Origin: Rhodobacterales bacterium HKCCE3408
GTDB taxonomy: Bacteria; Pseudomonadota; Alphaproteobacteria; Rhodobacterales; Rhodobacteraceae
Length of the DNA: 64,000 nucleotides
NCBI GenBank assembly: GCA_015689705.1
Contig: WVSN01000007.1
Span: 112,001 to 176,000 of the forward strand
Direction of reading: 5' to 3'
Shown: one piece after another, positions 17,261 to 25,660 of the stretch
Numbering within the stretch: position 1 is the stretch's first letter
Layout: each line of letters starts with the position of its first letter
The notes under the pieces: generated by a model
What the model saw: the letters and a program-made list of their open reading frames with translations, nothing else
Database searches by the model: none
What the model was told of the DNA's origin: nothing
Program-made: the position numbers and the translations under genes

Positions 17261-18094
17261 ATGATGCGTACCGGCGGACGGGTCGCCGACCCCGAAACGG
17301 GCAGCCCGCTGGCCGTTGCCCTGCACGAAAGGTCCCGGAAGGCGGTCGACCTGGTCGGCACGGCCCTCGATTGCGGCAATGCGCGCCTCGCATTTCAGCC
17401 GGTGGTCGCCGCTGTCGGCAACGGTCGGGCGGCCTTTCATGAGGGCCTGATCCGCATGATCGATCCCCGCGGCCGGACCATCCCGGCCGGCGACTTCATG
17501 AACAAGGTCGAGGATCTCGAACTCGGCCGTCTGATCGACTGCCGAGCCCTGTCGCTGGGCCTGAAGGTCCTGAAGAAAAATCCCGGCATACGGCTGGCCA
17601 TCAACATGTCCGCACGGTCGATCGGCTATCCGCAATGGATGGCTATCCTGCGGCGCCACGTGCGCAGCCACCCCGATGCGGTTGAACGCCTGATCCTCGA
17701 GATCACGGAAAGCTCGGCCATGATGATGCCCGAACTGGTGATCCGCTTCATGGCCGAACAGCAGCAGAATGGCATCACCTTCGCCCTCGACGATTTCGGT
17801 GCCGGCTATACGGCGTTCCGGCACCTGCGGGACTTCTCCTTCGACATTCTCAAGATCGACGGTCAGTTCGTTCGCGGAATCGGGGACAATGCCGACAACC
17901 AGGTGCTGGTCTCGGCTCTCCTCTCAATCGCGCAGCATTTCGACATGCTCACCGTTGCGGAATCGGTCGAGACCGAGGCCGAGGCCGACTGGCTGGTCCG
18001 CGCCGGGGCCGATTGCCTGCAGGGCTATCTTTATGGCGCGCCCACGATGCGTCCGATCTGGCCCGACCGGGCGAACATCGCCGCCAGCGCCTGA
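17261..18094 (+). CDS. EAL-domain cyclic-di-GMP phosphodiesterase
   Basis: 277 residues, essentially a lone EAL domain without GGDEF, PAS or membrane parts, so probably cytosolic. The signature reads HEGLIR (E61, G62, L63) rather than EAL/EVL. Metal and catalytic positions look intact: N115 (INMS), E147 (EITES), DD 177-178 (DDFGAGY), K198 (LKID), E234 (AESVET) and Q254 (QGYLYGAP). Hydrolysis of c-di-GMP to pGpG is therefore likely. The ATG at 17261 follows GAGG. Confidence 0.88.
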   Translation: MMRTGGRVADPETGSPLAVALHERSRKAVDLVGTALDCGNARLAFQPVVAAVGNGRAAFHEGLIRMIDPRGRTIPAGDFMNKVEDLELGRLIDCRALSLGLKVLKKNPGIRLAINMSARSIGYPQWMAILRRHVRSHPDAVERLILEITESSAMMMPELVIRFMAEQQQNGITFALDDFGAGYTAFRHLRDFSFDILKIDGQFVRGIGDNADNQVLVSALLSIAQHFDMLTVAESVETEAEADWLVRAGADCLQGYLYGAPTMRPIWPDRANIAASA

Positions 18095-18223
18095 CGGCCG
18101 TCGAAGCCGGCCCGCACATGCATCCGGTTGTCTCCGACCGCTTCGGATTCTATCACGTCCCCATGTCATCCCGCAGCGGATGCGGCGCTGCCGCCGCCCG
18201 CCGGTCAACGGAAAGGGACCAGA

Positions 18224-19399
18224 ATGACCAATGTCGTGATCGCTTCGGCCGCCCGGACGCCGGTCGGTAGTTTCCTCGGATCCTTCGCCAACACGCCGGC
18301 GCACGACCTCGGCAAGATCGTGCTCGAAGCGCTGGTGGAGCGTGCGGGCGTCGAAAAGGCGGAGGTCTCGGAGACGATTCTCGGTCAGGTCCTGACGGCT
18401 GCACAGGGCCAGAACCCAGCCCGGCAGGCACATATCAACGCCGGCTTCCCGACGGAAAGCGCCGCCTGGGGCATCAACCAGGTCTGCGGGTCGGGGCTGC
18501 GCGCCGTCGCGCTCGGGGCGCAGCACATCATGCTGGGCGACGCCACCATTGTCGCAGCTGGCGGTCAGGAAAGCATGTCGCTCGCGCCGCACGCTGCCTC
18601 GCTCCGGCAGGGCCAGAAGATGGGCGACATGAAGTACATCGATACCATGATCCGCGACGGTCTCTGGGACGCGTTCAACGGCTACCACATGGGCCAGACG
18701 GCCGAGAATGTCGCCGAGAAGTGGCAGATCAGCCGCGAGATGCAGGACGAATTCGCCGTCGCCAGCCAGAACAAGGCCGAAGCCGCGCAGAAGGCCGGCA
18801 AGTTCGACGATGAAATCGTCTCGGTCACTGTTCCGAACCGCAAGGGCGACATCGTCGTCGACAAGGACGAGTACATCCGCCACGGCGCGACGATCGAGGC
18901 GATGCAGAAGCTGAAACCTGCCTTCACGAAGGACGGCAGCGTGACCGCGGCCAATGCCAGTGGCCTGAATGACGGCGCCGCCGGTGTCCTGCTGATGTCT
19001 GCGGACGAAGCCGAGAAGCGCGGGATCAAGCCCCTCGCGCGGATCGCAAGCTATGCCACCGCTGGCCTCGACCCGTCGATCATGGGCGTTGGCCCGATCT
19101 ACGCGTCGCGCAAGGCACTGGATAAGGCAGGCTGGAAGGTCGACGATCTGGACCTCATCGAAGCGAACGAAGCCTTCGCCGCTCAGGCCTGTGCAGTGAA
19201 CAAGGACATGGGCTGGGATCCGGACATCGTGAACGTGAATGGGGGCGCCATCGCTATCGGCCACCCGATCGGCGCTTCGGGCGCCCGCGTGCTCAACACG
19301 CTTCTGTTCGAGATGCAGCGCCGCGACGCCAAGAAGGGCCTCGCCACGCTTTGTATCGGTGGCGGGATGGGTGTCGCGCTCTGCGTCCAGCGCGACTGA
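18224..19399 (+). CDS. phaA: Acetyl-CoA acetyltransferase (beta-ketothiolase)
   Basis: 391 residues. Condenses two acetyl-CoA to acetoacetyl-CoA. Catalytic residues: C88 in [10 protein letters not shown], the His in [11 protein letters not shown], and the second Cys in TLCIGGGMG. The ATG at 18224 follows AAAGGGA. Next to phaB, it supplies polyhydroxybutyrate synthesis, and may also act in the ethylmalonyl-CoA pathway, which fits the malyl-CoA lyase later in the window. No phaC or phaR is in the window. Confidence 0.97.
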   Translation: MTNVVIASAARTPVGSFLGSFANTPAHDLGKIVLEALVERAGVEKAEVSETILGQVLTAAQGQNPARQAHINAGFPTESAAWGINQVCGSGLRAVALGAQHIMLGDATIVAAGGQESMSLAPHAASLRQGQKMGDMKYIDTMIRDGLWDAFNGYHMGQTAENVAEKWQISREMQDEFAVASQNKAEAAQKAGKFDDEIVSVTVPNRKGDIVVDKDEYIRHGATIEAMQKLKPAFTKDGSVTAANASGLNDGAAGVLLMSADEAEKRGIKPLARIASYATAGLDPSIMGVGPIYASRKALDKAGWKVDDLDLIEANEAFAAQACAVNKDMGWDPDIVNVNGGAIAIGHPIGASGARVLNTLLFEMQRRDAKKGLATLCIGGGMGVALCVQRD

Positions 19400-19406
19400 C
19401 GCGTCA

Positions 19407-19439
19407 AAAAAGCAGCGCAATGATGTTGCGCTGCTTTTT
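19407..19439 (+). terminator. Rho-independent terminator between phaA and phaB
   Basis: AAAAAGCAGCGCAA at 19407-19420 pairs with TTGCGCTGCTTTTT at 19426-19439 around TGATG. It is a near-ideal intrinsic terminator, seven bases after the phaA stop and before phaB. Confidence 0.92.
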
Positions 19440-19487
19440 CTCACCGCGTAGCAATATTTCAAAAGACAAACCGGAGGAGGGAGACCC

Positions 19488-20210
19488 ATGGGTCGAGTTG
19501 CATTGGTCACGGGAGGCTCTCGCGGGATTGGCGAGGCGATTTCAAAGGCGTTGAAGGCCGAGGGCTACGAGGTCGCCGCCACCTATGCCGGCAATGACGA
19601 GAAGGCAAAGGCCTTTACCGACGCGACCGGGATCAAGACCTACAAATGGAACGTCGCCGATTACGACGCCTCGAAAGCGGGTATCGCCCAGGTCGAGGCC
19701 GATCTCGGTCCGATCGACACCGTGGTTGCCAATGCCGGCATCACGCGCGATGCCATGTTCCACCGCATGACGCCGGAGCAGTGGAAAGAGGTGATCGACA
19801 CCAACCTCACCGGCGTCTTCAATACAGTCCACCCGGTCTGGCCCGGCATGCGCGACCGCAAGTTCGGCCGTATCGTCGTGATCTCCTCGATCAACGGCCA
19901 GAAGGGGCAGGCGGGCCAGGTGAACTATGCCGCGACGAAGGCGGGCGACCTTGGCATCGTGAAATCGCTTGCACAGGAAGGCGCGCGCGCCGGTATCACG
20001 GCAAACGCTATCTGCCCCGGCTACATCGCAACCGAAATGGTCATGGCGATCGACGAGTCGGTGCGGGACAAGATCATCGCCGGCATCCCGGCCGGTCGCC
20101 TTGGAACGCCCGAGGAAATCGCCCGCTGCGTCGTGTTCCTCGCGTCCGAGGAGTCCGGCTTCATCAACGGTTCGACCATCTCGGCCAACGGCGCGCAGTT
20201 CTTCGTCTGA
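19488..20210 (+). CDS. phaB: Acetoacetyl-CoA reductase
   Basis: 240 residues, short-chain dehydrogenase. Reduces acetoacetyl-CoA to (R)-3-hydroxybutyryl-CoA for polyhydroxybutyrate. NADP-binding GGSRGIGEA at residues 9-17, catalytic Ser in ISSING, and Y147/K151 in NYAATKAG. Strong Shine-Dalgarno GGAGGAGGGA precedes ATG 19488. It lies beyond the phaA terminator, so its level may be set separately. Confidence 0.96.
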   Translation: MGRVALVTGGSRGIGEAISKALKAEGYEVAATYAGNDEKAKAFTDATGIKTYKWNVADYDASKAGIAQVEADLGPIDTVVANAGITRDAMFHRMTPEQWKEVIDTNLTGVFNTVHPVWPGMRDRKFGRIVVISSINGQKGQAGQVNYAATKAGDLGIVKSLAQEGARAGITANAICPGYIATEMVMAIDESVRDKIIAGIPAGRLGTPEEIARCVVFLASEESGFINGSTISANGAQFFV

Positions 20211-20234
20211 CGCATCTGCGTTTGGAATGCGAAA

Positions 20235-20263
20235 CGGGCGGCCCGGTGGGGCCGCCCGCTTTC
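20235..20263 (+). terminator. Hairpin terminator after phaB
   Basis: GGGCGGCCC at 20236-20244 and GGGCCGCCC at 20249-20257 pair perfectly around a four-base loop, followed by GCTTTC. It sits between convergent phaB and the small gene at 20279-20440. Confidence 0.7.
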
Positions 20264-20278
20264 ATCTGTCCAACCGGT

Positions 20279-20440
20279 TCAGTGGCGCAGGTCGGCGATC
20301 CGGCCCACCGGCCGGAACACGCGCATCGCCGCACGGCCAATCGAACCGAGCCCCGAACGGATCGCGCGGGCGCGCTCAACGCGGGCGGCCTCGATGGCGC
20401 GCTGGATTTCGGCGTGGGACGGAATGTGAACGTCGTTCAT
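20279..20440 (-). CDS. Small basic protein, possibly RSP_7527 family
   Basis: 53 residues: MNDVHIPSHAEIQRAIEAAR followed by an arginine-rich helical stretch. The start PSHAEIQRAIEAARVERA resembles small conserved Rhodobacteraceae proteins of the RSP_7527 type; this is recalled, not searched. AGGAG sits eight bases before ATG 20440. Function unknown. It is convergent with phaB, and a near-perfect palindrome at 20512-20530 lies 70-90 bases upstream of its start. Confidence 0.7.
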   Translation of the reverse strand: MNDVHIPSHAEIQRAIEAARVERARAIRSGLGSIGRAAMRVFRPVGRIADLRH

Positions 20441-20511
20441 TGCATGGCTCCTGTGAACAAAAGCCTCCCATGACCCTGAAATAGGCGGACGGGTCTGTGG
20501 ACAGAACTGCC

Positions 20512-20530
20512 AATGCTGCAATGCCGCATT
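20512..20530. promoter_or_regulatory. TGC-rich palindrome, candidate PhaR-type operator
   Basis: AATGCTGCA-A-TGCCGCATT is a 19-base palindrome with one mismatch (8 of 9 per arm). Its core CTGC-N3-GC resembles the TGC-rich sites bound by PhaR repressors of Rhodobacter and Paracoccus. It lies where an operator for the 53-residue gene would be expected. Confidence 0.4.
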
Positions 20531-20536
20531 CTCCCT

Positions 20537-20558
20537 GATGCAGACCTGGGGGTGCATC
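20537..20558. repeat. Inverted repeat GATGCA/TGCATC
   Basis: GATGCA at 20537-20542 and TGCATC at 20553-20558 are separated by 10 bases, immediately beside the TGC-rich palindrome. It may be a second half of the same regulatory region. Confidence 0.3.
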
Positions 20559-20734
20559 CGAAGGAACTGGTACAACGCTGCCGCCTCGCGAGAAAGAAAA
20601 TTTCTGCAGGCAGAGAAAAGACCGCAGCAACGCGGTCAGATCATTGAAAAAATTGGGTAGTCCGCGGAACACGGTCCCGCGTTTTCACGCTATAGCCCAT
20701 GATCCGACCGCCATATCCTGCCGGTCGGCTGCAT

Positions 20735-20757
20735 CCGGGGCGCGTCAGGCGCCCCGG
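20735..20757 (-). terminator. Perfect nine-base hairpin downstream of the YdcH gene
   Basis: CCGGGGCGC at 20735-20743 and GCGCCCCGG at 20749-20757 flank a five-base loop, 14 bases after the stop of the minus-strand YdcH gene. There is no T run, so it is a possible terminator or 3' stabiliser. Confidence 0.35.
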
Positions 20758-20770
20758 CGATGGAAGGGCC

Positions 20771-20935
20771 TCAATTCTCGAGGCGGCGGATTTCTTCCTT
20801 CAGGCGAAGCTTCTCTTTCTTCAGGGACCGCACCTGGAGATCGTCAATCCCGGGGCTCCTCTGAGCCGCCTCGACACGATCCGAAAGGTCCTGGTGCCGT
20901 TTCCGAAGTTCGTCGAGATGTGCGCCTAGCGACAT
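20771..20935 (-). CDS. YdcH/DUF465 family small protein
   Basis: 54 residues: MSLGAHLDELRKRHQDLSDR, then AAQRSPGIDDLQVRSLKKEK and LRLKEEIRRL. This is the DUF465 pattern, a short helical hairpin protein of unknown function. There are two in-frame ATGs, at 20941 and 20935. The Shine-Dalgarno AGAGGAGG is only one base from the first and seven from the second, so 20935 is chosen. Confidence 0.85.
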   Translation of the reverse strand: MSLGAHLDELRKRHQDLSDRVEAAQRSPGIDDLQVRSLKKEKLRLKEEIRRLEN

Positions 20936-21066
20936 CCGCATGCCTCCTCTTTTGTTCGACTACTGCTCTTTCATGGGAGCATGAAACGTGAGTCGAGTCA
21001 CGGAGGTGTTGTTTTGCATTCGCAAGGTCTTGTGGGCCGCACCCGGGCGCCGTTAACCAATTCAGC

Positions 21067-21819
21067 CTAGTCCCACTCGACCGCGGCGCCATCGCGCAGA
21101 ATGGCAGACGCCGCCGCCGAGTGATCGTCGCCGTCGCGTTCATGGGCCGCGCCGTCGTGCAGGATGAGCGGCGCGAGCAGCCGGAATGGGGTGCGCCCGC
21201 CCTTCCGCGCCGACACGAGAATCCGGCCCGCCGCGCGGCCTGTGCGGGCGGCGACAGGACGGACGAAGACGCCGCCGAACGTGCCATTGAGGCCGGCCAG
21301 AACCTCTGGCGTCCTGTCGGCCGACAGGATGATCGTCAGCCTGCCACTGGGCCGCAGACGTCTTGCAGCCGTAGCGATCCAACTGGTCAGCGGCGTCGCC
21401 TCGTGGCGCGCGCCGGCCCTGCCGGTGTCGGGCGCCTCTGTTCCGCCCGTGAAGAAGGGGGGATTGGCGATGACGTGGTCGAAGCTCCGCGCCTTAAGGG
21501 ACGCCGGCAGATCGCTGACATCCGCTTCGACCACGTCGCCCGGGATGCCGGCCTCCTCCAAATTCCGGCGAGCCAGGTCGGCATAGACGGGGTTCCGTTC
21601 GACCCCCGTCAACGCCAGCCCTGGAACGCGCGCGGCGAGACACGCCAATACCACGCCGGCGCCGCAGCCCAACTCCAGAACGGTCTCGCCGGACCGCGCC
21701 GGGCAGGCCGCTGCCAGAAGGACGGAATCGGCACCGGCCCGGAATCCGGACGCCGGCTGCCAGATCTGGACGCGGCCGCCGAGAAAGGCGTCCCGCGTCA
21801 GCCCGGCCTCATCCTGCAT
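21067..21819 (-). CDS. tRNA1(Val) adenine methyltransferase-like protein
   Basis: 250 residues. SAM-binding motif ELGCGAGVVLACLA at about 49-62; target-base motif NPPFF at 119-123 (the N-P-P-F/Y/W type of amino-methyltransferases); RAGADSVLLAAACP near residue 28 is typical of TrmN6/YfiC, which makes N6-methyladenosine 37 in tRNA-Val. Substrate is inferred. It overlaps the upstream DUF2007 gene by 11 bases, so the two form an operon. Confidence 0.82.
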   Translation of the reverse strand: MQDEAGLTRDAFLGGRVQIWQPASGFRAGADSVLLAAACPARSGETVLELGCGAGVVLACLAARVPGLALTGVERNPVYADLARRNLEEAGIPGDVVEADVSDLPASLKARSFDHVIANPPFFTGGTEAPDTGRAGARHEATPLTSWIATAARRLRPSGRLTIILSADRTPEVLAGLNGTFGGVFVRPVAARTGRAAGRILVSARKGGRTPFRLLAPLILHDGAAHERDGDDHSAAASAILRDGAAVEWD

Positions 21820-22030
21820 CCGTGACCGGAAGGTTGTTGTCGCTGAGAACGGCGCGCGCGCGGAAGGCGTCGGACTTCCGGACCATCAGACGGCGCGGCA
21901 ATACGCCTATGGATCCTTCCAGCACGCTCATGTGGACGTCCATCTCGAACACCTCTATATCCTCGCCGGTCAGCAGCGCCGAGGCGAAGGCGATCACGGT
22001 GGGGTCGGTCGAGCGGAGCACTTCCAGCAT
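21809..22030 (-). CDS. DUF2007 family protein
   Basis: 73 residues: MLEVLRSTDPTVIAFASALL, then DVHMSVLEGSIGVLPRRLMV, the hallmark of DUF2007 (putative signal-transducing, alpha-beta fold). Function unknown. The ATG at 22030 is preferred; GTG at 22048 adds an unconserved lead. Its ATG overlaps a plus-strand ATG at 22029 within CATG, in the divergent region with the polyprenyl synthase. Confidence 0.85.
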   Translation of the reverse strand: MLEVLRSTDPTVIAFASALLTGEDIEVFEMDVHMSVLEGSIGVLPRRLMVRKSDAFRARAVLSDNNLPVTDAG

Positions 22031-22079
22031 GACCGATGATCTATTCACCGCCCGGCCGCTTGTCGAGAGAGGGAGCTAC

Positions 22080-23081
22080 ATGAGCCTGGACGAGAGCGCC
22101 CGAAAACCGCACGAACGCCTGTCAGCGCATCTGGCGGAGGATCTCACCGCGGTGAACGCCCTGATCCGGGATCGCATGGCGTCCGAACACGCGCCGCGCA
22201 TTCCGGAGGTCACGGCGCATCTTGTCGAAGCCGGCGGCAAACGCATCCGCCCGCTTCTGACGTTGGCTGCCGCGCGCCTTTGTGGCTACTCGGGCGATCT
22301 GCACGTGAAGCTCGCCGCCACTGTCGAGTTCATCCATACCGCGACCCTTCTCCACGACGACGTTGTCGATGAAAGCGAGCAGCGGCGCGGGCGGCCGACG
22401 GCGAACCTGCTGTGGGACAACAAGTCGAGCGTTCTGGTCGGCGACTTCCTGTTCGCGCGCGCCTTCCTGCTGATGGTCGAGACCGGGTCGCTCCGCGTCC
22501 TCGACATCCTGAGCCGCGCCGCCGCCACCATCGCCGAGGGCGAGGTGCTGCAGCTGACCGCCGCGCGCAACCTGTCGACGTCCGAAGATGTCTACGTCCA
22601 GGTCATCCGCGGCAAGACGGCCGCGCTGTTCGAGGCAGCCTGCGAGGTCGGCGGTGTGATTGCCGCGGCGGAAGACGCGCAGGTGCAAGCGCTCGCGACC
22701 TACGGCGACCGGCTTGGACTTGCTTTCCAGATCGCAGACGACCTTCTCGACTGGGGCGGGACCAGCGGCGAAATGGGCAAGAACGCGGGAGACGACTTCC
22801 GCGAGGGCAAACTGACCCTGCCAGTCATCCGCGCCATCGCCGCGGCCGATGACACCGAACGCGCCTTCTGGGACCGCACCATCGGGCGCGGACGCTACGA
22901 CGAGGGCGATCTGCAACACGCGATGGGGCTGCTTGCCCGGCACGGCACGCTCGGCACCACGCGCGCCGACGCGCTGCGTTATGCCGACGAGGCCAAACAG
23001 GCGCTTTCGGTGCTGCCGGGCCACGAACTGCGGAACATGCTGTCGGACCTCGCCGACTACGTGGTCGCCCGGATCAGCTGA
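22080..23081 (+). CDS. Polyprenyl diphosphate synthase (ubiquinone side chain)
   Basis: 333 residues, trans-prenyltransferase. First aspartate motif LLHDDVVDE (D93-D94) and second QIADDLLD (D220-D221); GGKRIRPLLTLAA is the allyl-binding block. Probably makes the long polyprenyl chain of ubiquinone (IspB-like); chain length cannot be read from sequence by eye. The ATG at 22080 has GAGAGAGGG upstream; an in-frame ATG at 22029 would add 17 residues. Convergent overlap of eight bases with ispE, another isoprenoid gene. Confidence 0.93.
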   Translation: MSLDESARKPHERLSAHLAEDLTAVNALIRDRMASEHAPRIPEVTAHLVEAGGKRIRPLLTLAAARLCGYSGDLHVKLAATVEFIHTATLLHDDVVDESEQRRGRPTANLLWDNKSSVLVGDFLFARAFLLMVETGSLRVLDILSRAAATIAEGEVLQLTAARNLSTSEDVYVQVIRGKTAALFEAACEVGGVIAAAEDAQVQALATYGDRLGLAFQIADDLLDWGGTSGEMGKNAGDDFREGKLTLPVIRAIAAADDTERAFWDRTIGRGRYDEGDLQHAMGLLARHGTLGTTRADALRYADEAKQALSVLPGHELRNMLSDLADYVVARIS

Positions 23082-23913
23082 GCAGGCTCGTTTCGACGAC
23101 CCACCAGTCCGGATGATCTGCCCGGATCGCCTCGGCGGCCGGGTGGGCCTCCAACGGATCAAACAGCCCGAAACAGGTCGCACCAGAGCCGCTCATGCGG
23201 GCAAGACGGCAGCCATCCGCGACGGCGAGGCGCTCGAGGCATCGGCCGATCTCGGGCGCAAGTCCCAGAGCCGGCGTTTCGAGATCGTTCCTCTGCCGGG
23301 AAAGCCAAGAAACGAAAGTGTCGGCATCCGACCACCGGCTCGGATCCATCGGCGCGTTCTCCCGCGTCGCAAGGGCGGCAAAGCAGGCGCCGGTCGGGAC
23401 TGGGACACGTGGATTGACCAGCACGAGATGCATTGGTGGGATCGGCGGGACAGGGTCGAGCCGTTCGCCGATCCCGCTGATCCGTGCGCGCCATTCGTGA
23501 TGACGCGCGTGGTAGCAGACCGGCACGTCGGCCCCCAGGCTCAGAACCCGCTCCGGCGCCGGCACACGCTTCGTCCAGAGTGCCATGAGGCCCTCCAGCG
23601 CAGCCGCCGCATCGCTCGACCCTCCGCCGAGGCCGGCCCCGTGAGGCAGGTTCTTCTCAAGCGTGATCGCGACGCCTCGATCGGGGTCAAGAAGGTCCGC
23701 GGCCTTCCAGATCAGGTTCTCAGCACCCGTCGGGACGCCGTCCGCGAAGGGTCCGGTGACCGAAAGGCTGCGCGTGTCCGAGTCTTCGAACGTCAGCCTG
23801 TCGCCGACATCCGCGAACACGACCAGACTGTCGAGAAGGTGGTAGCCGTCGCTTCGTTGCCCTGTGACGTGCAGCGCCAAGTTGACCTTGGCCGGCGCGA
23901 AGGCGCGGATCAC
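23074..23913 (-). CDS. ispE: 4-diphosphocytidyl-2-C-methyl-D-erythritol kinase
   Basis: 279 residues. Phosphorylates CDP-methylerythritol in the MEP isoprenoid pathway. The GHMP kinase motif PHGAGLGGGSSDAA is at residues 90-103; start MIRAFAPAKVNLALHVTGQR is the family start. The GTG at 23913 overlaps the stop of the upstream TPR gene as GTGA. The enzyme pairs functionally with ispH at 47-48 kb. Confidence 0.95.
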   Translation of the reverse strand: MIRAFAPAKVNLALHVTGQRSDGYHLLDSLVVFADVGDRLTFEDSDTRSLSVTGPFADGVPTGAENLIWKAADLLDPDRGVAITLEKNLPHGAGLGGGSSDAAAALEGLMALWTKRVPAPERVLSLGADVPVCYHARHHEWRARISGIGERLDPVPPIPPMHLVLVNPRVPVPTGACFAALATRENAPMDPSRWSDADTFVSWLSRQRNDLETPALGLAPEIGRCLERLAVADGCRLARMSGSGATCFGLFDPLEAHPAAEAIRADHPDWWVVETSLLS

Positions 23914-25580
23914 TCCACGATGCCCACGCCGCCTTCCTGCTCGAGCACCGCGTCGAGCCCGATATCGAGCTTGCGGCGGATGCGCTCGGCCTCCTCCGGC
24001 TCGGGATCGAAGCTGAGCGCCCGGTTCCACTGGAACTCGGCCTCGCGGTAGCGTCCGACCATCCAGTAGATGTCGCCCAGGTGGTCGTTCAGGATTGGGT
24101 CGGTCGGCAGAAGTTCGACCGCGCGCTCCATCGGCTCGACCGCTTCCTCGAACCGGCCGAGGCGGTAGAGCACCCAGGCCTGGCTGTCGATGATGTAACC
24201 CGAGCGCGGCTGTGCGGCCACTGCGCGCTCGATCATGTCGAGCGCCTCGTCGAGGTTGCGACGCTGCTCGACCAGCGAATAGCCGAGATAGTTCAGGACT
24301 TGCGGCTGATCGGGATTGAGTTCCAGCGCATGGCGGAAATCAGCCTCGGCCTCTTCCCACATGTTTTCGCGCTCGTAGGCGATGCCCCGGGTGTAGAACA
24401 GGAACCAGTAGCGCGACTGGTCGCGGTCGATGCGGTCGACGGCCTCGGTATAGGCGTCGATCGCCTCGCCGAAACGTTCCAGTCTTCGCAGCGTGTCGCC
24501 GAGCGTCGCGTAGACCGTCGCGTAGTCCGGGAAGTCCCGCGCCAGCCGTTCGAGCACTTCGACGGACGTATCCTCGCGCCCGAGTTCGAAGAGCGCGTTC
24601 GCGCGTCCGATCTCGGCGGCGAGGTAAAGCGGGTCGCCGGCGTCGACGCGGCGGTAGGTTTCCGTGGCCAGCTCGAGCTGCCCGGCCTGTTCCAGGATCT
24701 CGGCGGCGAGCAGGACGGCGGAGGTGTGGTCCGGCGCCAGAACCTCGGCGGCCCGGGCGTAGATCAGTGCCAGCGGCCCCGTGCTGTCGGTGCCGAGACC
24801 GCGGGCGATGGTATAGAACACCTCGGCTACACCTTTGGCCGGGGTGACGACGAAATCGTAAGGTGCGCCTGTATCGGCAGCGATTGCGTCCCGCAGACCC
24901 AGGATTGCCGGGTCCGGTGCCGCCGCGGTCGCAGCGTCCAGCATCTGGAGCGCATCCTCCGTCCGGCCAAGCTGGACCATCACTTGCGCATGGGCCTGGA
25001 TGCCGCGCGAACTCGCGACCTGGGGCCCGAACTCCTCGCCCGACATGATCGCGTCGGCGCCTTCGAAGTCCCCCACGGCCGCCCGGATGAGCGCAAGGTG
25101 ATATTGGGCGATCTCGGCCAGCGGTCCGGCGGAGGCCAGCGTCTCCAGAAGATCGGAGGCTTCGGAAATGTCCCCCTCGCCAAGCATCAGCCAGGCGCGG
25201 GACAGGTCGTCGACCAGTGGTCCTGCGCCGGCGCCATCACCGATCGCCTGGATCGCGCCGTCGATGTCACCGTCCGCGATGCGCGCGACCTGCTCCACTA
25301 TCTGTGCCAGTTCGCGCCCCTCGGCCCCGGCCGGGATCCGCGCGGCCAGCGCCTCGGCCTCGTCCCAGTCGCCAAGCGCGGCCCGCGCCAGAAGTGCATT
25401 CGAGATGATCGTCAGGTTTTCCGGATCGGCCTCGAGTGCGCGCTCGTAGTAGATCGCAGCCTCGCGATGGTCGCCGTCGATCACTGCCTGTCGCGCCGCA
25501 AGATAGGCCCCTGCGATGCCCTGTGCGACGGCCGGCACGGGCAGGGCGAGGGCGGCGATCAGGGCAACGGTCAGGCGCAT
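23910..25580 (-). CDS. Secreted tetratricopeptide-repeat protein
   Basis: 556 residues. Signal peptide MRLTVALIAALALPVPAVAQG suggests periplasmic export. Many TPR units follow, for example AAIYYERALEADPENL near residue 41 and, near the C-terminus, LNYLGYSLVEQRRNLDEALD and LNDHLGDIYWMVGRYREAEFQW. Likely a protein-protein interaction scaffold. It is translationally coupled to ispE, an arrangement I associate with Rhodobacterales. Specific partner unknown. Confidence 0.88.
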   Translation of the reverse strand: MRLTVALIAALALPVPAVAQGIAGAYLAARQAVIDGDHREAAIYYERALEADPENLTIISNALLARAALGDWDEAEALAARIPAGAEGRELAQIVEQVARIADGDIDGAIQAIGDGAGAGPLVDDLSRAWLMLGEGDISEASDLLETLASAGPLAEIAQYHLALIRAAVGDFEGADAIMSGEEFGPQVASSRGIQAHAQVMVQLGRTEDALQMLDAATAAAPDPAILGLRDAIAADTGAPYDFVVTPAKGVAEVFYTIARGLGTDSTGPLALIYARAAEVLAPDHTSAVLLAAEILEQAGQLELATETYRRVDAGDPLYLAAEIGRANALFELGREDTSVEVLERLARDFPDYATVYATLGDTLRRLERFGEAIDAYTEAVDRIDRDQSRYWFLFYTRGIAYERENMWEEAEADFRHALELNPDQPQVLNYLGYSLVEQRRNLDEALDMIERAVAAQPRSGYIIDSQAWVLYRLGRFEEAVEPMERAVELLPTDPILNDHLGDIYWMVGRYREAEFQWNRALSFDPEPEEAERIRRKLDIGLDAVLEQEGGVGIVE

Positions 25581-25660
25581 GGAAGATCCTTCGAGGCTGG
25601 TATGGGCCGGAGATTAGGCAGCCCATCCGGCACTGTCCATCGAACCGCGTCGAAATGCCT

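Larger units (their letters stand above)
20441..20734. other. Intergenic region upstream of the 53-residue gene
   Basis: About 300 bases between two minus-strand small genes. Apart from the TGC-rich palindrome and its neighbouring inverted repeat, I see no gene with a ribosome-binding site. The segment around 20590-20650 is locally AT-rich and may hold the promoter of the small gene on the minus strand. Confidence 0.5.

Noticed and set aside
20980-21070. 29-codon ORF MKRESSHGG... after the YdcH gene
   Set aside because: No ribosome-binding site and not conserved-looking; in a divergent intergenic region.
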